A stretch of 64,000 nucleotides of DNA from Lysobacter sp. cf310 (GTDB taxonomy: Bacteria > Pseudomonadota > Gammaproteobacteria > Xanthomonadales > Xanthomonadaceae). This document shows, in pieces, positions 40,300 through 47,994 of the stretch; position 1 is the stretch's first letter; each line of letters opens with the position of its first letter. Under the pieces are notes generated by a model. That model saw only the letters and a program-made list of their open reading frames with translations. It made no database searches and was not told the origin of the DNA. Both the position numbers and the translations under genes were made by a program. The stretch is from contig NZ_FOSS01000004.1 in the NCBI RefSeq assembly GCF_900114355.1, forward strand, positions 26,238 to 90,237. The letters run 5' to 3'.

Positions 40300-41027
40300 C
40301 GCTGCGCGGCGCCGTGGCCGCGGCACAGCGCCGCGAGCTGGCTGGCGTCGGTGATGCTGGTCGCTTCGCGCGCGGCGCCGGCCAGCAAGGTGCGTTGCAG
40401 TTCGATGCCGCCGCTGGCGTCCGAACGCGCCGGGCGCGCCTCGATGCAACGCAGCTCGGCGCCGCGCCCGCGCAGGGTGATGCCCTGCAGCTTGGCCGCG
40501 ACCGCGCTGCTGCGCGGCGTGAGGGTCATGGTCCACTGCTGGCGCGTGCCTTCGGCGGCGACCAGGTACTGCTGCTCCAGGCGCTTGCGGTCGCCGGCCA
40601 GCAGGGCGCCGAAGCTGGCCTGCAGACCGGCCAGTTCCGGCGCGCGCGACAGCGAGAAGCTGCGCGCGGCCTTGCCGGCGCGCTGGATCTTCACTTCGCC
40701 GGCGCGGATGGTGGTGGTCTCGGCATAGGGCGCGCGCACCTCGCGCACCAGGGTGTCGTCTTCCAGGCGCTGGTACTCGCCGCTCAGGCGCAGCGGCGCC
40801 TTGAGCAGGGCCGAGCCGCGGATCTCGACGAAGGCGGTGCGCATCGACGCCGGCTGGGCCAGACGCGCCAGGATCCAGTCCGGGTCCACCGTGGCGCCGG
40901 GCGCGCTGGCCGCGGCCGGCTCAGGCGGAGCGGCGTACAGCGAGCCGGCGGCGCAGGCCAGCGCCAGCGCCCAGCCCCAGCGGCGCGGCCGGATCGTCCG
41001 GGGCGATGCCGTCGTGCGCAAGGCCAT
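40296..41027 (-). CDS. LolA-like outer-membrane lipid carrier
   Basis: A 243-residue exported protein with a signal peptide (about residues 15-34, WGWALALACAAGSLYA) and a LolA-like beta half-barrel: TAFVEIRGSALLKAPLRLSG, REVRAPYAETTTIRAG, QWTMTLTPRSSAVAAKLQGI. LolA-type proteins in aryl-polyene clusters are presumed to carry the lipidated pigment across the periplasm. It follows the acyltransferase gene with an overlap of 107 bases if both are taken at the starts given here; a later ATG is not apparent before the signal peptide. Confidence 0.85.
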   Translation of the reverse strand: MALRTTASPRTIRPRRWGWALALACAAGSLYAAPPEPAAASAPGATVDPDWILARLAQPASMRTAFVEIRGSALLKAPLRLSGEYQRLEDDTLVREVRAPYAETTTIRAGEVKIQRAGKAARSFSLSRAPELAGLQASFGALLAGDRKRLEQQYLVAAEGTRQQWTMTLTPRSSAVAAKLQGITLRGRGAELRCIEARPARSDASGGIELQRTLLAGAAREATSITDASQLAALCRGHGAAQR

Positions 41028-41967
41028 CGTGAGCGGTGCTGTCTTGCGCTGTGCTGTCTTGAACCGCGTCATCGGCATGCCAGAAGTCGTAGAAGTTGAA
41101 CCAGTTGTAGGGGGCGTCGCAGGCGTGGTGCTGCAGCCGCGCGGCATAGCGTTCGACCATCGTCGCCAGCACGCGCGCCCGATCCTGGCGCGCAATCGCC
41201 GATCCGTCGCTGAACGGCTCGAACACCAGATCGTAGCGGGCGCCGCCGCGGTACAGGCCGAAGGCCAGCAGCACCGGCGCCTTCAAGGTCGCGGCGACCA
41301 GCCAGGGCGCGAGCGGAAACGGCGCCGGCGCGCCCAGGAACGGCGTGCGCAGCCAGGGTTCGCCGGGACGCGCGCGATCGACCAGCAAGGCCACCAGCGC
41401 GCCCTCGTCCAGGGCCTGCTTCACCGCCAGCACGATCGCCGGGCCGTCCTGGCCGGCGTCGATCACGCCGGCGGCGATGCGCGGATCCAGCGAATCCAGC
41501 AACTGGGTCATGGCCGGGTTGTGCGACTTGTCGAACACCACCCGCACCTGCACCTCGGGCGCGCTGCGCGCGAGCACGCGCAGAGCCTCGAAGCTGCCCA
41601 GGTGGGAGCCGAAGATCAGCGCGCCGCCGCGCGCGTGCTGGGCGCGCAGCTCGTCCAGCCCGCTGACCCGCACGTCGAAGTAATGCATCTGCCCGCCGAG
41701 CATGAACAAGCGGTCGAGGATGGTCGCGGCGAAGGTGTGGATGTGGCGGGCGACGTCCCACAGGCCCGGCGCGCGATCCAGCGCGCGCGCCAGGTAGGCG
41801 CGCGAGGCGCGCCGTTCCGGGCCGCGCACCAGCACGAAGTAGGCGGTGATCGGGTACAGGCACAGCCGCGCCAGGCCGCGTCCGCCGTGGCGGGCGATCG
41901 CGCGCAGCACGCGCAGCGCGAACGGACTGCCGCCCTCGGGGCGCTGTTTCCAGTGCTCGCCGCTCAT
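40921..41967 (-). CDS. LpxL-like acyltransferase of the aryl-polyene cluster
   Basis: A 348-residue LPLAT-fold acyltransferase. The LpxL/HtrB-type signatures are LIFGSHLGSFEALRVLA (His of the HxxxxD-like motif) and ALLVDRARPGEPWLRTPFLG. It should transfer the polyene acyl chain onto a lipid carrier. The C terminus is extended by an Asp/Ala-rich repeat (DSTAQDSTAHDGLAHDGIA) and an Arg/Ala tail that runs over the start of the LolA-like gene by 107 bases. Four-base overlap with the preceding short hotdog gene. Confidence 0.88.
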   Translation of the reverse strand: MSGEHWKQRPEGGSPFALRVLRAIARHGGRGLARLCLYPITAYFVLVRGPERRASRAYLARALDRAPGLWDVARHIHTFAATILDRLFMLGGQMHYFDVRVSGLDELRAQHARGGALIFGSHLGSFEALRVLARSAPEVQVRVVFDKSHNPAMTQLLDSLDPRIAAGVIDAGQDGPAIVLAVKQALDEGALVALLVDRARPGEPWLRTPFLGAPAPFPLAPWLVAATLKAPVLLAFGLYRGGARYDLVFEPFSDGSAIARQDRARVLATMVERYAARLQHHACDAPYNWFNFYDFWHADDAVQDSTAQDSTAHDGLAHDGIAPDDPAAPLGLGAGAGLRRRLAVRRSA

Positions 41968-42251
41968 GCCGGCGCGTCCGCGACCACTTCGCCGCTGGCC
42001 AACAGGGTGTCGCCGCGCAGCACCCGGAAGCGCCAGCGCGGCGCGGCGCCGTCCAGCTCGATGCGCGCGGTCTGCTCGGGCAGCAGCGGCTGGGCGAACT
42101 TCACCTGCGGCAGGCGCAGCCCGTTCAGCGGACCGTACCCGGCCTCGATCGCGTCCAGCACCCGGTCCAGCACGACCACGCCCGGCACGACCGGTCGTCC
42201 GGGGAAATGCCCGGGCAGACTGGGATGATCGGCGGCGATGCGGAATTCCAT
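41964..42251 (-). CDS. Short FabZ/ApeI-type hotdog dehydratase
   Basis: A 95-residue FabA/FabZ-like protein containing the whole active-site block LPGHFPGRPVVPGVVVLDRV, with His15. It is short (FabZ is about 150 residues) but matches the compact ApeI-type dehydratases, which pair with a second hotdog protein such as the one at 37536-37967. ATGA overlap with the acyltransferase. In enterobacterial clusters a ligase gene lies just upstream of this one; here there are only 81 bases to the preceding gene. Confidence 0.87.
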   Translation of the reverse strand: MEFRIAADHPSLPGHFPGRPVVPGVVVLDRVLDAIEAGYGPLNGLRLPQVKFAQPLLPEQTARIELDGAAPRWRFRVLRGDTLLASGEVVADAPA

Positions 42252-42332
42252 GCGGGCGGGGTTCGACGGTGTTTCGGCCTGGGTGGGCGACAGGATAAGC
42301 CACCGGCCCGTGACGCCATGCCGATCCTGGCG

Positions 42333-43022
42333 TCAGTCGAACAGACTGCGCCAGAACGAAGGGCCCAACCCGCCCATGCGACGCAGGAAATCCCAGAAGT
42401 TGCGGTAGGGCCGGTCCTGGAACACGCGCTTGCGGAACTGGTACTCGCCGATGAAAAAACCGCCGACGATGCCGTAGTTGAGCAGGTTGGCGAACAGCGA
42501 CCACTGGTCCTGGCTGATCGCGATCGGCGGGGTCTGGCCCAGCCGCGCGAGCACGCCGCCGGGCACCGCGATCATCGCCAGGGCGGCGTTGGCCAGCGCC
42601 AGGCCGCCCAGCAGCCAGGCCCAGATCGCGGTGAGCTGGCGCGAGTAGCGGTAGACGTCGGCCGGCAGCTGGCTGGGCGTGCAGGTGTCCAGGGCGGCGA
42701 CGATGCGGGTGATCAGGCCCTCGCGCGGCGCGCGCAGGCTGCGCGCGAACCACCACGACAGGGCGCCGGTGAACAGCACCGGCGGGGTCAGCAGCAACAG
42801 CTGCGGATAGATCGTGTGGGCGATCGCGGCCAGTCCGGCCAGGATCGCCGCGAACAGCAGCCAGGCGCCCAGGCGCAGGTGCAGCAGGGCCTCGATCTGC
42901 ACGATCAGGGCCAGGTCAATCAGGGCGATCGCCGCCGGCCAGCCGCCGCCGTCGTGGCTGGCCCAGTGCGCCAGCAGGGGGTAGGCGATCGCCAGCAGCA
43001 GCCGCAGCACGGCGCCGGTCAT
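42333..43022 (-). CDS. COG4648-like membrane protein (ApeG-type)
   Basis: A 229-residue membrane protein with about five helices (residues 5-25, 30-50, 55-75, 80-98 and 145-165) and a conserved C terminus containing EYQFRKRVFQDRPYRNFWDF. This is the pattern of the uncharacterised COG4648 membrane protein found next to the acyl carrier protein in aryl-polyene clusters. Start at 43022. Function unknown; it follows the ACP gene by 46 bases. Confidence 0.87.
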   Translation of the reverse strand: MTGAVLRLLLAIAYPLLAHWASHDGGGWPAAIALIDLALIVQIEALLHLRLGAWLLFAAILAGLAAIAHTIYPQLLLLTPPVLFTGALSWWFARSLRAPREGLITRIVAALDTCTPSQLPADVYRYSRQLTAIWAWLLGGLALANAALAMIAVPGGVLARLGQTPPIAISQDQWSLFANLLNYGIVGGFFIGEYQFRKRVFQDRPYRNFWDFLRRMGGLGPSFWRSLFD

Positions 43023-43068
43023 GGCTGGACGGTCCGTGCGCGCGAGCGGCGGCCGGGCGCGGGCGCGC

Positions 43069-43338
43069 TCAGGCGGCCCGGCTTTGTTCGATGTGGGCCG
43101 ACAGCGCGCGCAGCGAGCCGAAGATGCGGCGGTTTTCCTCGCTGTCCGAGCGCAGCTGGAAGCCGTACTGCTTGGACACCGCCAGGGCCAGCTCCAGGGC
43201 GTCGATCGAGTCCAGGCCCAGCCCATCCCCGAACAACGCCGCCTCGGGGTCGATCTGGGCCGGATCGACGTCCTCCAGGTTCAGGCTTTCGACCAGGAGT
43301 TGCGCGAGTTCGCGTTCGGCGGGGTTCTGTTCGGACAT
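43069..43338 (-). CDS. Acyl carrier protein of the aryl-polyene cluster
   Basis: An 89-residue acyl carrier protein with the phosphopantetheine attachment serine in GLGLDSIDALEL (Ser44). It has acidic helix-2 character typical of ACPs and would hold the growing polyene. Only one ACP gene is visible, whereas enterobacterial aryl-polyene clusters carry two. First gene of the long minus unit; its promoter region (43339-43461) is shared with the divergent halogenase-like gene. Confidence 0.93.
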   Translation of the reverse strand: MSEQNPAERELAQLLVESLNLEDVDPAQIDPEAALFGDGLGLDSIDALELALAVSKQYGFQLRSDSEENRRIFGSLRALSAHIEQSRAA

Positions 43339-43461
43339 CGGGTCGATCCAACTACGGGCGGCAAGGTGCGCCACGATCCGGCATCGGGCGGCCGCGCGCA
43401 ACCGTCCCCAGGTCCGGTCCGACCCGGACAGCGATCACGAACGGCGAGCTATCATTCTCCG

Positions 43462-44853
43462 ATGAGCTCAACCATCCCCGCGCCCGGCCCCGCCGACGCC
43501 CCGCCGGACGCAAACCTGAACAGCCCCGCCTCCGCCCCGGAACTCAGCCCCGACGTCCTGGTCATCGGCGGCGGCCCCGCCGGCACCACCGCCGCGACCC
43601 TGCTCGCGCGCAAGGGTTGGAAGGTGCTGCTGCTGGAGAAGGACGCGCATCCGCGCTTCCACATCGGCGAATCGCTGCTGCCGATGAACCTGCCCATCCT
43701 CGAGCGCCTGGGGGTGCTCGAGCAGGTCAAGGCCATCGGCACCCACAAACCGGGCGCCGAGTTCCCGATCGACGAACGCAACTACAACACCTTCCGCTTC
43801 GAGCGCGCGCTGAATCCCAAGTTCGGCTACGCCTATCAGGTCAAGCGCGAGGAATTCGACCAGCTGCTGTTCCGCAACGCCCAGGCCAACGGCGTGGACG
43901 CGCGCGAGCGGGTCAAGGTCGAGAAGGTCGAGTTCGGCGCCGACGGCCGGCCGTCGCGGGTGCATGCGCGCGACGCCGACGGCGCCGCGCTGATCGTGCG
44001 CCCGCGCTACGTGGTCGACGGCAGCGGCCGCGACGCCTTCTTCGGCAGCCAGCTCAAGCTCAAGCAGAAGAACCCGCTGCACCAGTCGGCGGCGATCTTC
44101 AGCCACTTCACCGGCGTCGAGCGCCGCGACGGCGAGGACGCCGGCAACATCACCGTGCAGCGCTTCTCGCACGGCTGGATGTGGCTGATCCCGCTGCAGA
44201 AGGACGTGATGAGCGTCGGCGCGGTGTGCTTCCCCGAATACCTCAAGCAGCGCCGCGGCGAGACCGAGGCCTTCCTGATGAAGACTCTGGAGTCCGAGCC
44301 GCAGGTGTGGGCGCGTATGCAGGGCGCCCAGCGCGTCGGCGCGGTCCACGTCACCGGCAACTACTCCTACACCTGCACCCGGATGACCGGGCCGGGCTGG
44401 GTCATGGTCGGCGACGCCTACGCCTTCGTCGATCCGGTGTTCTCCTCCGGCGTCTACCTGGGCATGAACAGCGGCGAGCAGGCGGCCGACGTGGTGGACG
44501 GCGCGCTGCGCGATCCCGCGCGCGAGGCCGAGCTGCAGCGCGCGATGGTCAAGCGCCTCAAGCGCGGCCTCAAGCACTTCCAGTGGTTCATCTACCGCTT
44601 CACCACGCCGGTGATGCGCGCGCTGTTCAGCGCGCCGCGCAATTACTGGCAGGTCGAGCAGGCGGTGATCTCGATGTTGGCCGGCGACGTGTTCGACAAC
44701 CCGGCGGTGCTGCGCCGCCTGCGCATGTTCCGCTTCATCTACGCGATGACGGCGATCCGCATGGCGCCGCAGGCGCTGCGCGGCTGGTTGCGGCGCAAGC
44801 GCCAGGTCGGCGTGGATTTCCGCGGCGACACGCTGCAGCAGGGCAACCCGTGA
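43462..44853 (+). CDS. FAD-dependent halogenase-like oxidoreductase
   Basis: A 463-residue flavoprotein with a Rossmann FAD motif (VIGGGPAGTTAATLLARKG, residues 34-52), then FHIGESLLPMNLPILERLG, and the flavin-dependent halogenase signature W-x-W-x-I-P in GWMWLIP (Trp239, Trp241, Ile243, Pro244). A second conserved FAD region is GDAYAFVDPVFSSGV. Xanthomonadins are brominated aryl polyenes, so a role in pigment halogenation is a natural proposal but is not proven. It overlaps the chorismatase gene by four bases (GTGA). A non-halogenating monooxygenase role remains possible. Confidence 0.85.
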   Translation: MSSTIPAPGPADAPPDANLNSPASAPELSPDVLVIGGGPAGTTAATLLARKGWKVLLLEKDAHPRFHIGESLLPMNLPILERLGVLEQVKAIGTHKPGAEFPIDERNYNTFRFERALNPKFGYAYQVKREEFDQLLFRNAQANGVDARERVKVEKVEFGADGRPSRVHARDADGAALIVRPRYVVDGSGRDAFFGSQLKLKQKNPLHQSAAIFSHFTGVERRDGEDAGNITVQRFSHGWMWLIPLQKDVMSVGAVCFPEYLKQRRGETEAFLMKTLESEPQVWARMQGAQRVGAVHVTGNYSYTCTRMTGPGWVMVGDAYAFVDPVFSSGVYLGMNSGEQAADVVDGALRDPAREAELQRAMVKRLKRGLKHFQWFIYRFTTPVMRALFSAPRNYWQVEQAVISMLAGDVFDNPAVLRRLRMFRFIYAMTAIRMAPQALRGWLRRKRQVGVDFRGDTLQQGNP

Positions 44854-45869
44854 GCGCGGCCGCGACCGTGGTGGCCGCGACGCCGCGCTACAGCGTCGAC
44901 TACACCGACGCCACGCCCGTGCAGGCCCTGGCCGGCGACGACGTGCTGGCGGTGTTCGGCTTCGGCGCGAACGCCCCGCATCACGACGACCCGCGCTATC
45001 TGCGCGTGGCCCTGGAGCCCTACGGCGAGGCCAAGCTGGAAGTCTGGCGCGGCTCGGCGCCGGTGGCCTGCGGCCGCGACGGCGACCTGGCCTGGTCGGA
45101 GGACGGCGCGCTGCAGTTCGGCGCGCTGGAACTGGACGAACCGCCGGGCCTGCACGTCAACGACGGCATCGCCGCGGTCGCCGAGACCATCTACGCGCGC
45201 ATGATCGAGTTCACCCGCGCGCGCGGCTATCCGCATCTGCTGCGGATCTGGAACTACCTGGACGGCATCACCGTCGGCCAGGGCGACGCCGAGCGCTACC
45301 GCGTGTTCTGCGTCGGCCGCGCCGCCGGCCTGGGCGATTTCGAACCGGGCCAGCTGCCGGCCGCGACCGCGATCGGCAAGGTCAGCGAGGCCGGCGAAAC
45401 CCGCCGCCTGCTGGTGTACTGGCTGGCCTCGCGCACGCCCGGCACGCCGCTGGAGAACCCGCGCCAGATCAGCGCCTACCGTTACCCGCGCCAGTACGGC
45501 CCGCAACCGCCCAGCTTCGCGCGCGCGATGCTGCCGCCGCTGGGCAGCGCGATGCCGCTGCTGCTGTCGGGCACCGCGGCCATCGTCGGCCACGAGTCGC
45601 GCCACATTGATTCGGTCGACACCCAGCTCGACGAAACCCTGGCCAACTTCGACAGCCTGATCGCCGCCGCGCGCGCGCAACGGCCGTCGCTGCCGGCGCG
45701 CTTCGGCGCCGGCGCGCGTCTGAAGGTCTACGTGCGCGACCGCGAGGAAGTGCCGGCGGTGATGGCGGCGATGGACGCGCGCCTGCCCGGCATCCAGCGC
45801 ATCGTGCTGCAGGCGGCGGTATGCCGGCGCGAACTGCGCGTGGAAATCGACGGCGTCCACGACCTCTAA
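44850..45869 (+). CDS. xanB2: XanB2-like chorismatase / hydroxybenzoate synthase
   Basis: A 339-residue chorismatase (Hyg5/FkbO/XanB2 family) that splits chorismate into pyruvate and 3- or 4-hydroxybenzoate; XanB2 of Xanthomonas supplies the aryl head of xanthomonadin and the ubiquinone ring precursor. The signature LLLSGTAAIVGHESRH and the C-terminal ILQ-type block VLQAAVCRRELRVEIDG (Cys325) are characteristic; a cysteine at this position is associated with 3-hydroxybenzoate formers. It starts with GTG overlapping the halogenase-like stop, so the two are co-translated. Confidence 0.9.
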   Translation: MSAAATVVAATPRYSVDYTDATPVQALAGDDVLAVFGFGANAPHHDDPRYLRVALEPYGEAKLEVWRGSAPVACGRDGDLAWSEDGALQFGALELDEPPGLHVNDGIAAVAETIYARMIEFTRARGYPHLLRIWNYLDGITVGQGDAERYRVFCVGRAAGLGDFEPGQLPAATAIGKVSEAGETRRLLVYWLASRTPGTPLENPRQISAYRYPRQYGPQPPSFARAMLPPLGSAMPLLLSGTAAIVGHESRHIDSVDTQLDETLANFDSLIAAARAQRPSLPARFGAGARLKVYVRDREEVPAVMAAMDARLPGIQRIVLQAAVCRRELRVEIDGVHDL

Positions 45870-46038
45870 GCCTCGCCTACGCGGAACCGCAGGCGGCGGC
45901 GCGCCGAAGGCGAGCCGCCACCGCCGCTGTCCAGGCCGGCCAGGGGTGTCGAAAGACACCCCCTCCAGCTCTTGAATCCCGGCGATCCGGCAGCATCATG
46001 GGCTGGAGCGCATCCGCGCCCGCATGGGAGAACGCACG

Positions 46039-46287
46039 ATGGGATTGATCAGCCTGATTTGGGGCATCCTCGCGATGATCTGGATGGTGATCGCCCTGAT
46101 TCCGCTGCTGGGCTGGGGCAACTGGCTGCTGATCCCGTTCGCGGCGGTCGGCGCCATCATCGCCGCGATCGGCATCCTGTTCACGCGCGAGCAGAACCGC
46201 GGCCGCGCCAAGGCCGGCCTGGTGCTGAACGCCATCGTGATCGTGGTCGGCGTGATCCGCCTGTCGATGGGCGGCGGCATTATCTGA
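46039..46287 (+). CDS. Small two-helix membrane protein
   Basis: An 82-residue hydrophobic protein with two or three helices (GLISLIWGILAMIWMVIALI, WLLIPFAAVGAIIAAIGIL and VLNAIVIVVGVIRL). The ATG at 46039 is preferred over 46024 because GGAGAA lies just upstream of it. No known family identified. It is followed by a perfect inverted repeat and a convergent ABC gene. Confidence 0.72.
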   Translation: MGLISLIWGILAMIWMVIALIPLLGWGNWLLIPFAAVGAIIAAIGILFTREQNRGRAKAGLVLNAIVIVVGVIRLSMGGGII

Positions 46288-46363
46288 GTTCGCACGTAGC
46301 ACCGTGATCCGCACAGGGTGGTTTCGCAGCCGCCCTGTGCGATGCCGCGACGGCTTCAGCTTT

Positions 46364-46438
46364 GGGGTAGGAGCGGCGTAAGCCGCGACCACGTCGTAGC
46401 CGAAGGAGCGCGGTCGCGGCTTACGCCGCTCCTACCCC
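46364..46438. repeat. Perfect 27-bp inverted repeat, REP-like, acting as terminator
   Basis: Arms at 46364-46390 and 46412-46438 are perfect reverse complements over 27 bases. They begin GGGGTAGGAGCGGCGTAAGC and continue CGCGACC, with a 21-base loop. It lies in the convergent gap after the small membrane protein gene, and the second arm overlaps the stop end of the dual ABC ATPase gene. A second, imperfect member of the same family is at 61137-61230. This fits bacterial REP/BIME elements and could terminate both flanking transcripts. Confidence 0.8.
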
Positions 46439-47994
46439 ACAGCCGTCTTCGGCCGCGCCGCCAGCAACGCCTGTGTATGCGCATGCTTGGGCGCGCGCAG
46501 CACCTCGGCGGTCGCGCCGGTTTCGACGATGCGTCCGGCCTCGAGCACGGCGATGCGCTCGGCCACCGCGGCCGCCGCGGCCAGGTCGTGGGTCACGAAC
46601 AACAGCGCCAGGCCGCGCTCGCGCTTGAGCGCGGCCAGCAGGGCCAGGATCGCGCCGCGATGGTGCGCGTCCAGCGCCGACACCGCTTCGTCGCAGACCA
46701 GCAGCTCGGGATCGGTCGCCAGCGCGCGCGCGATCGCGATGCGCTGGCGTTGGCCGCCGGAGAACTGGTGGGGGTAGCGATCCAACATCGCCGCCTCCAG
46801 CCCGACCGCCTGCAACAACTCGCCGGCACGCGCGCGGCGCGCGGCCGCGTCGCCGCGCGCATGGATGCGCAGCGGCTCGGCGACGATCTCGGCCACGCGC
46901 ATGCGCGGATCCAACGAGGCGTAGGGGTCCTGGAACACCACGCCGGTGCGCGCGCGCAGCCGACGCAAGGCGCGCGGCGACGCGGCGTTCAGATCGATGC
47001 CGTCCAGCAGCACGCGGCCCTGCGCACCGCGCAAGAGCCGCAACAAGACGCGACCCAGCGTGCTCTTGCCGCTGCCGCTTTCGCCGACCAGGGCCAGACC
47101 CTCGCCGCGACGCAGCTCGATCGACACCGCGTCCAAGGCGGGGCGCGGCGCGCGCGGATACCGCATGCCCAGGCCCTCGCCGCGCAGCAACACCGGCGCA
47201 TCCGCGGCCAAGGGGTCGGCCGGTGCGGGCGCGATCGCATCGGCGGCCAGCAGCTCGCGGGTATAGGCGTGCTGCGGCGAGGCGAACACCGCCGCGGTAT
47301 CGCCGCGCTCCACCGCCTGCCCGCGTTGCAGCACCACCAGGCGCTGCGCGTAGGCGCCGACCAGCGGCAGGTCGTGGCTGATCAGCAGCAAGGCCAGGCC
47401 GTCCTCGCGCCGCAGCGTGTCGAGCAGATCCAGGATCTCGCGCGCGATGCGCGCATCCAGGGCCGAGGTCGGCTCGTCGGCGATCAACAGCCGGGGCCGC
47501 GTCGCCAGCGCCAACGCGATCGCGATGCGCTGGCGTTGGCCGCCGGAGAACTGATGCGGATAACGGCGCAACGCCGCGTCCGGATCGGGCAGCTGCACGC
47601 GCGTCAGCAGGCTGCGCGCCTCGTCCTGGGCGGCGTCGCGCGCCAGGCCGCGCACCAGTCGCAGCGTTTCCAGCAGCTGGCTGCCGACGCTGCGCAGCGG
47701 ATGCAGGGCGGCCAACGGATCCTGCGGCACCCAGGCCAGCACGCGCCCGCGCAGCGCCGCATGCGCGCGCGAACCCAGCGCGACCGTCTCGCCGTCCACG
47801 CTCAGCCGGCCTTCGCCGCGCAGACCCGGCGGCAGCAGGCCCAGCAACGACAGCGCGCTCAGGCTCTTGCCGCTGCCGCTTTCGCCGACCACGCCCAGGC
47901 AGGCGCCGGCCTGCAACTCCAGATCCAGGGGGCCGAGCAGGCGACGCGCGCCGGTGTCCACGGTCAGCGCCTGCAGCGCCAGGGTCGCGCTCAT
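46432..47994 (-). CDS. Oligopeptide-type ABC transporter, fused dual ATPase (YejF/DppDF-like)
   Basis: A 520-residue ATPase containing two complete nucleotide-binding domains in one chain. The first has Walker A GESGSGKS near residue 40, signature FSGGQRQRIA and Walker B LLIADEPTSALD; the second has GESGSGKSTLGR, FSGGQRQRIA and LLVCDEAVSALD. This is the YejF-type arrangement that powers peptide or nickel import permeases. The start at 47994 overlaps the permease stop by four bases. No substrate-binding protein or second permease is adjacent. Confidence 0.9.
   Translation of the reverse strand: MSATLALQALTVDTGARRLLGPLDLELQAGACLGVVGESGSGKSLSALSLLGLLPPGLRGEGRLSVDGETVALGSRAHAALRGRVLAWVPQDPLAALHPLRSVGSQLLETLRLVRGLARDAAQDEARSLLTRVQLPDPDAALRRYPHQFSGGQRQRIAIALALATRPRLLIADEPTSALDARIAREILDLLDTLRREDGLALLLISHDLPLVGAYAQRLVVLQRGQAVERGDTAAVFASPQHAYTRELLAADAIAPAPADPLAADAPVLLRGEGLGMRYPRAPRPALDAVSIELRRGEGLALVGESGSGKSTLGRVLLRLLRGAQGRVLLDGIDLNAASPRALRRLRARTGVVFQDPYASLDPRMRVAEIVAEPLRIHARGDAAARRARAGELLQAVGLEAAMLDRYPHQFSGGQRQRIAIARALATDPELLVCDEAVSALDAHHRGAILALLAALKRERGLALLFVTHDLAAAAAVAERIAVLEAGRIVETGATAEVLRAPKHAHTQALLAARPKTAVG

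Noticed and set aside
37639-40728. A 1029-codon plus-strand frame opposite the dehydratase, MMPL and LolA-like genes
   Set aside because: The product is Gln/Arg-rich without domains, as expected for the complement of G+C-rich coding DNA.
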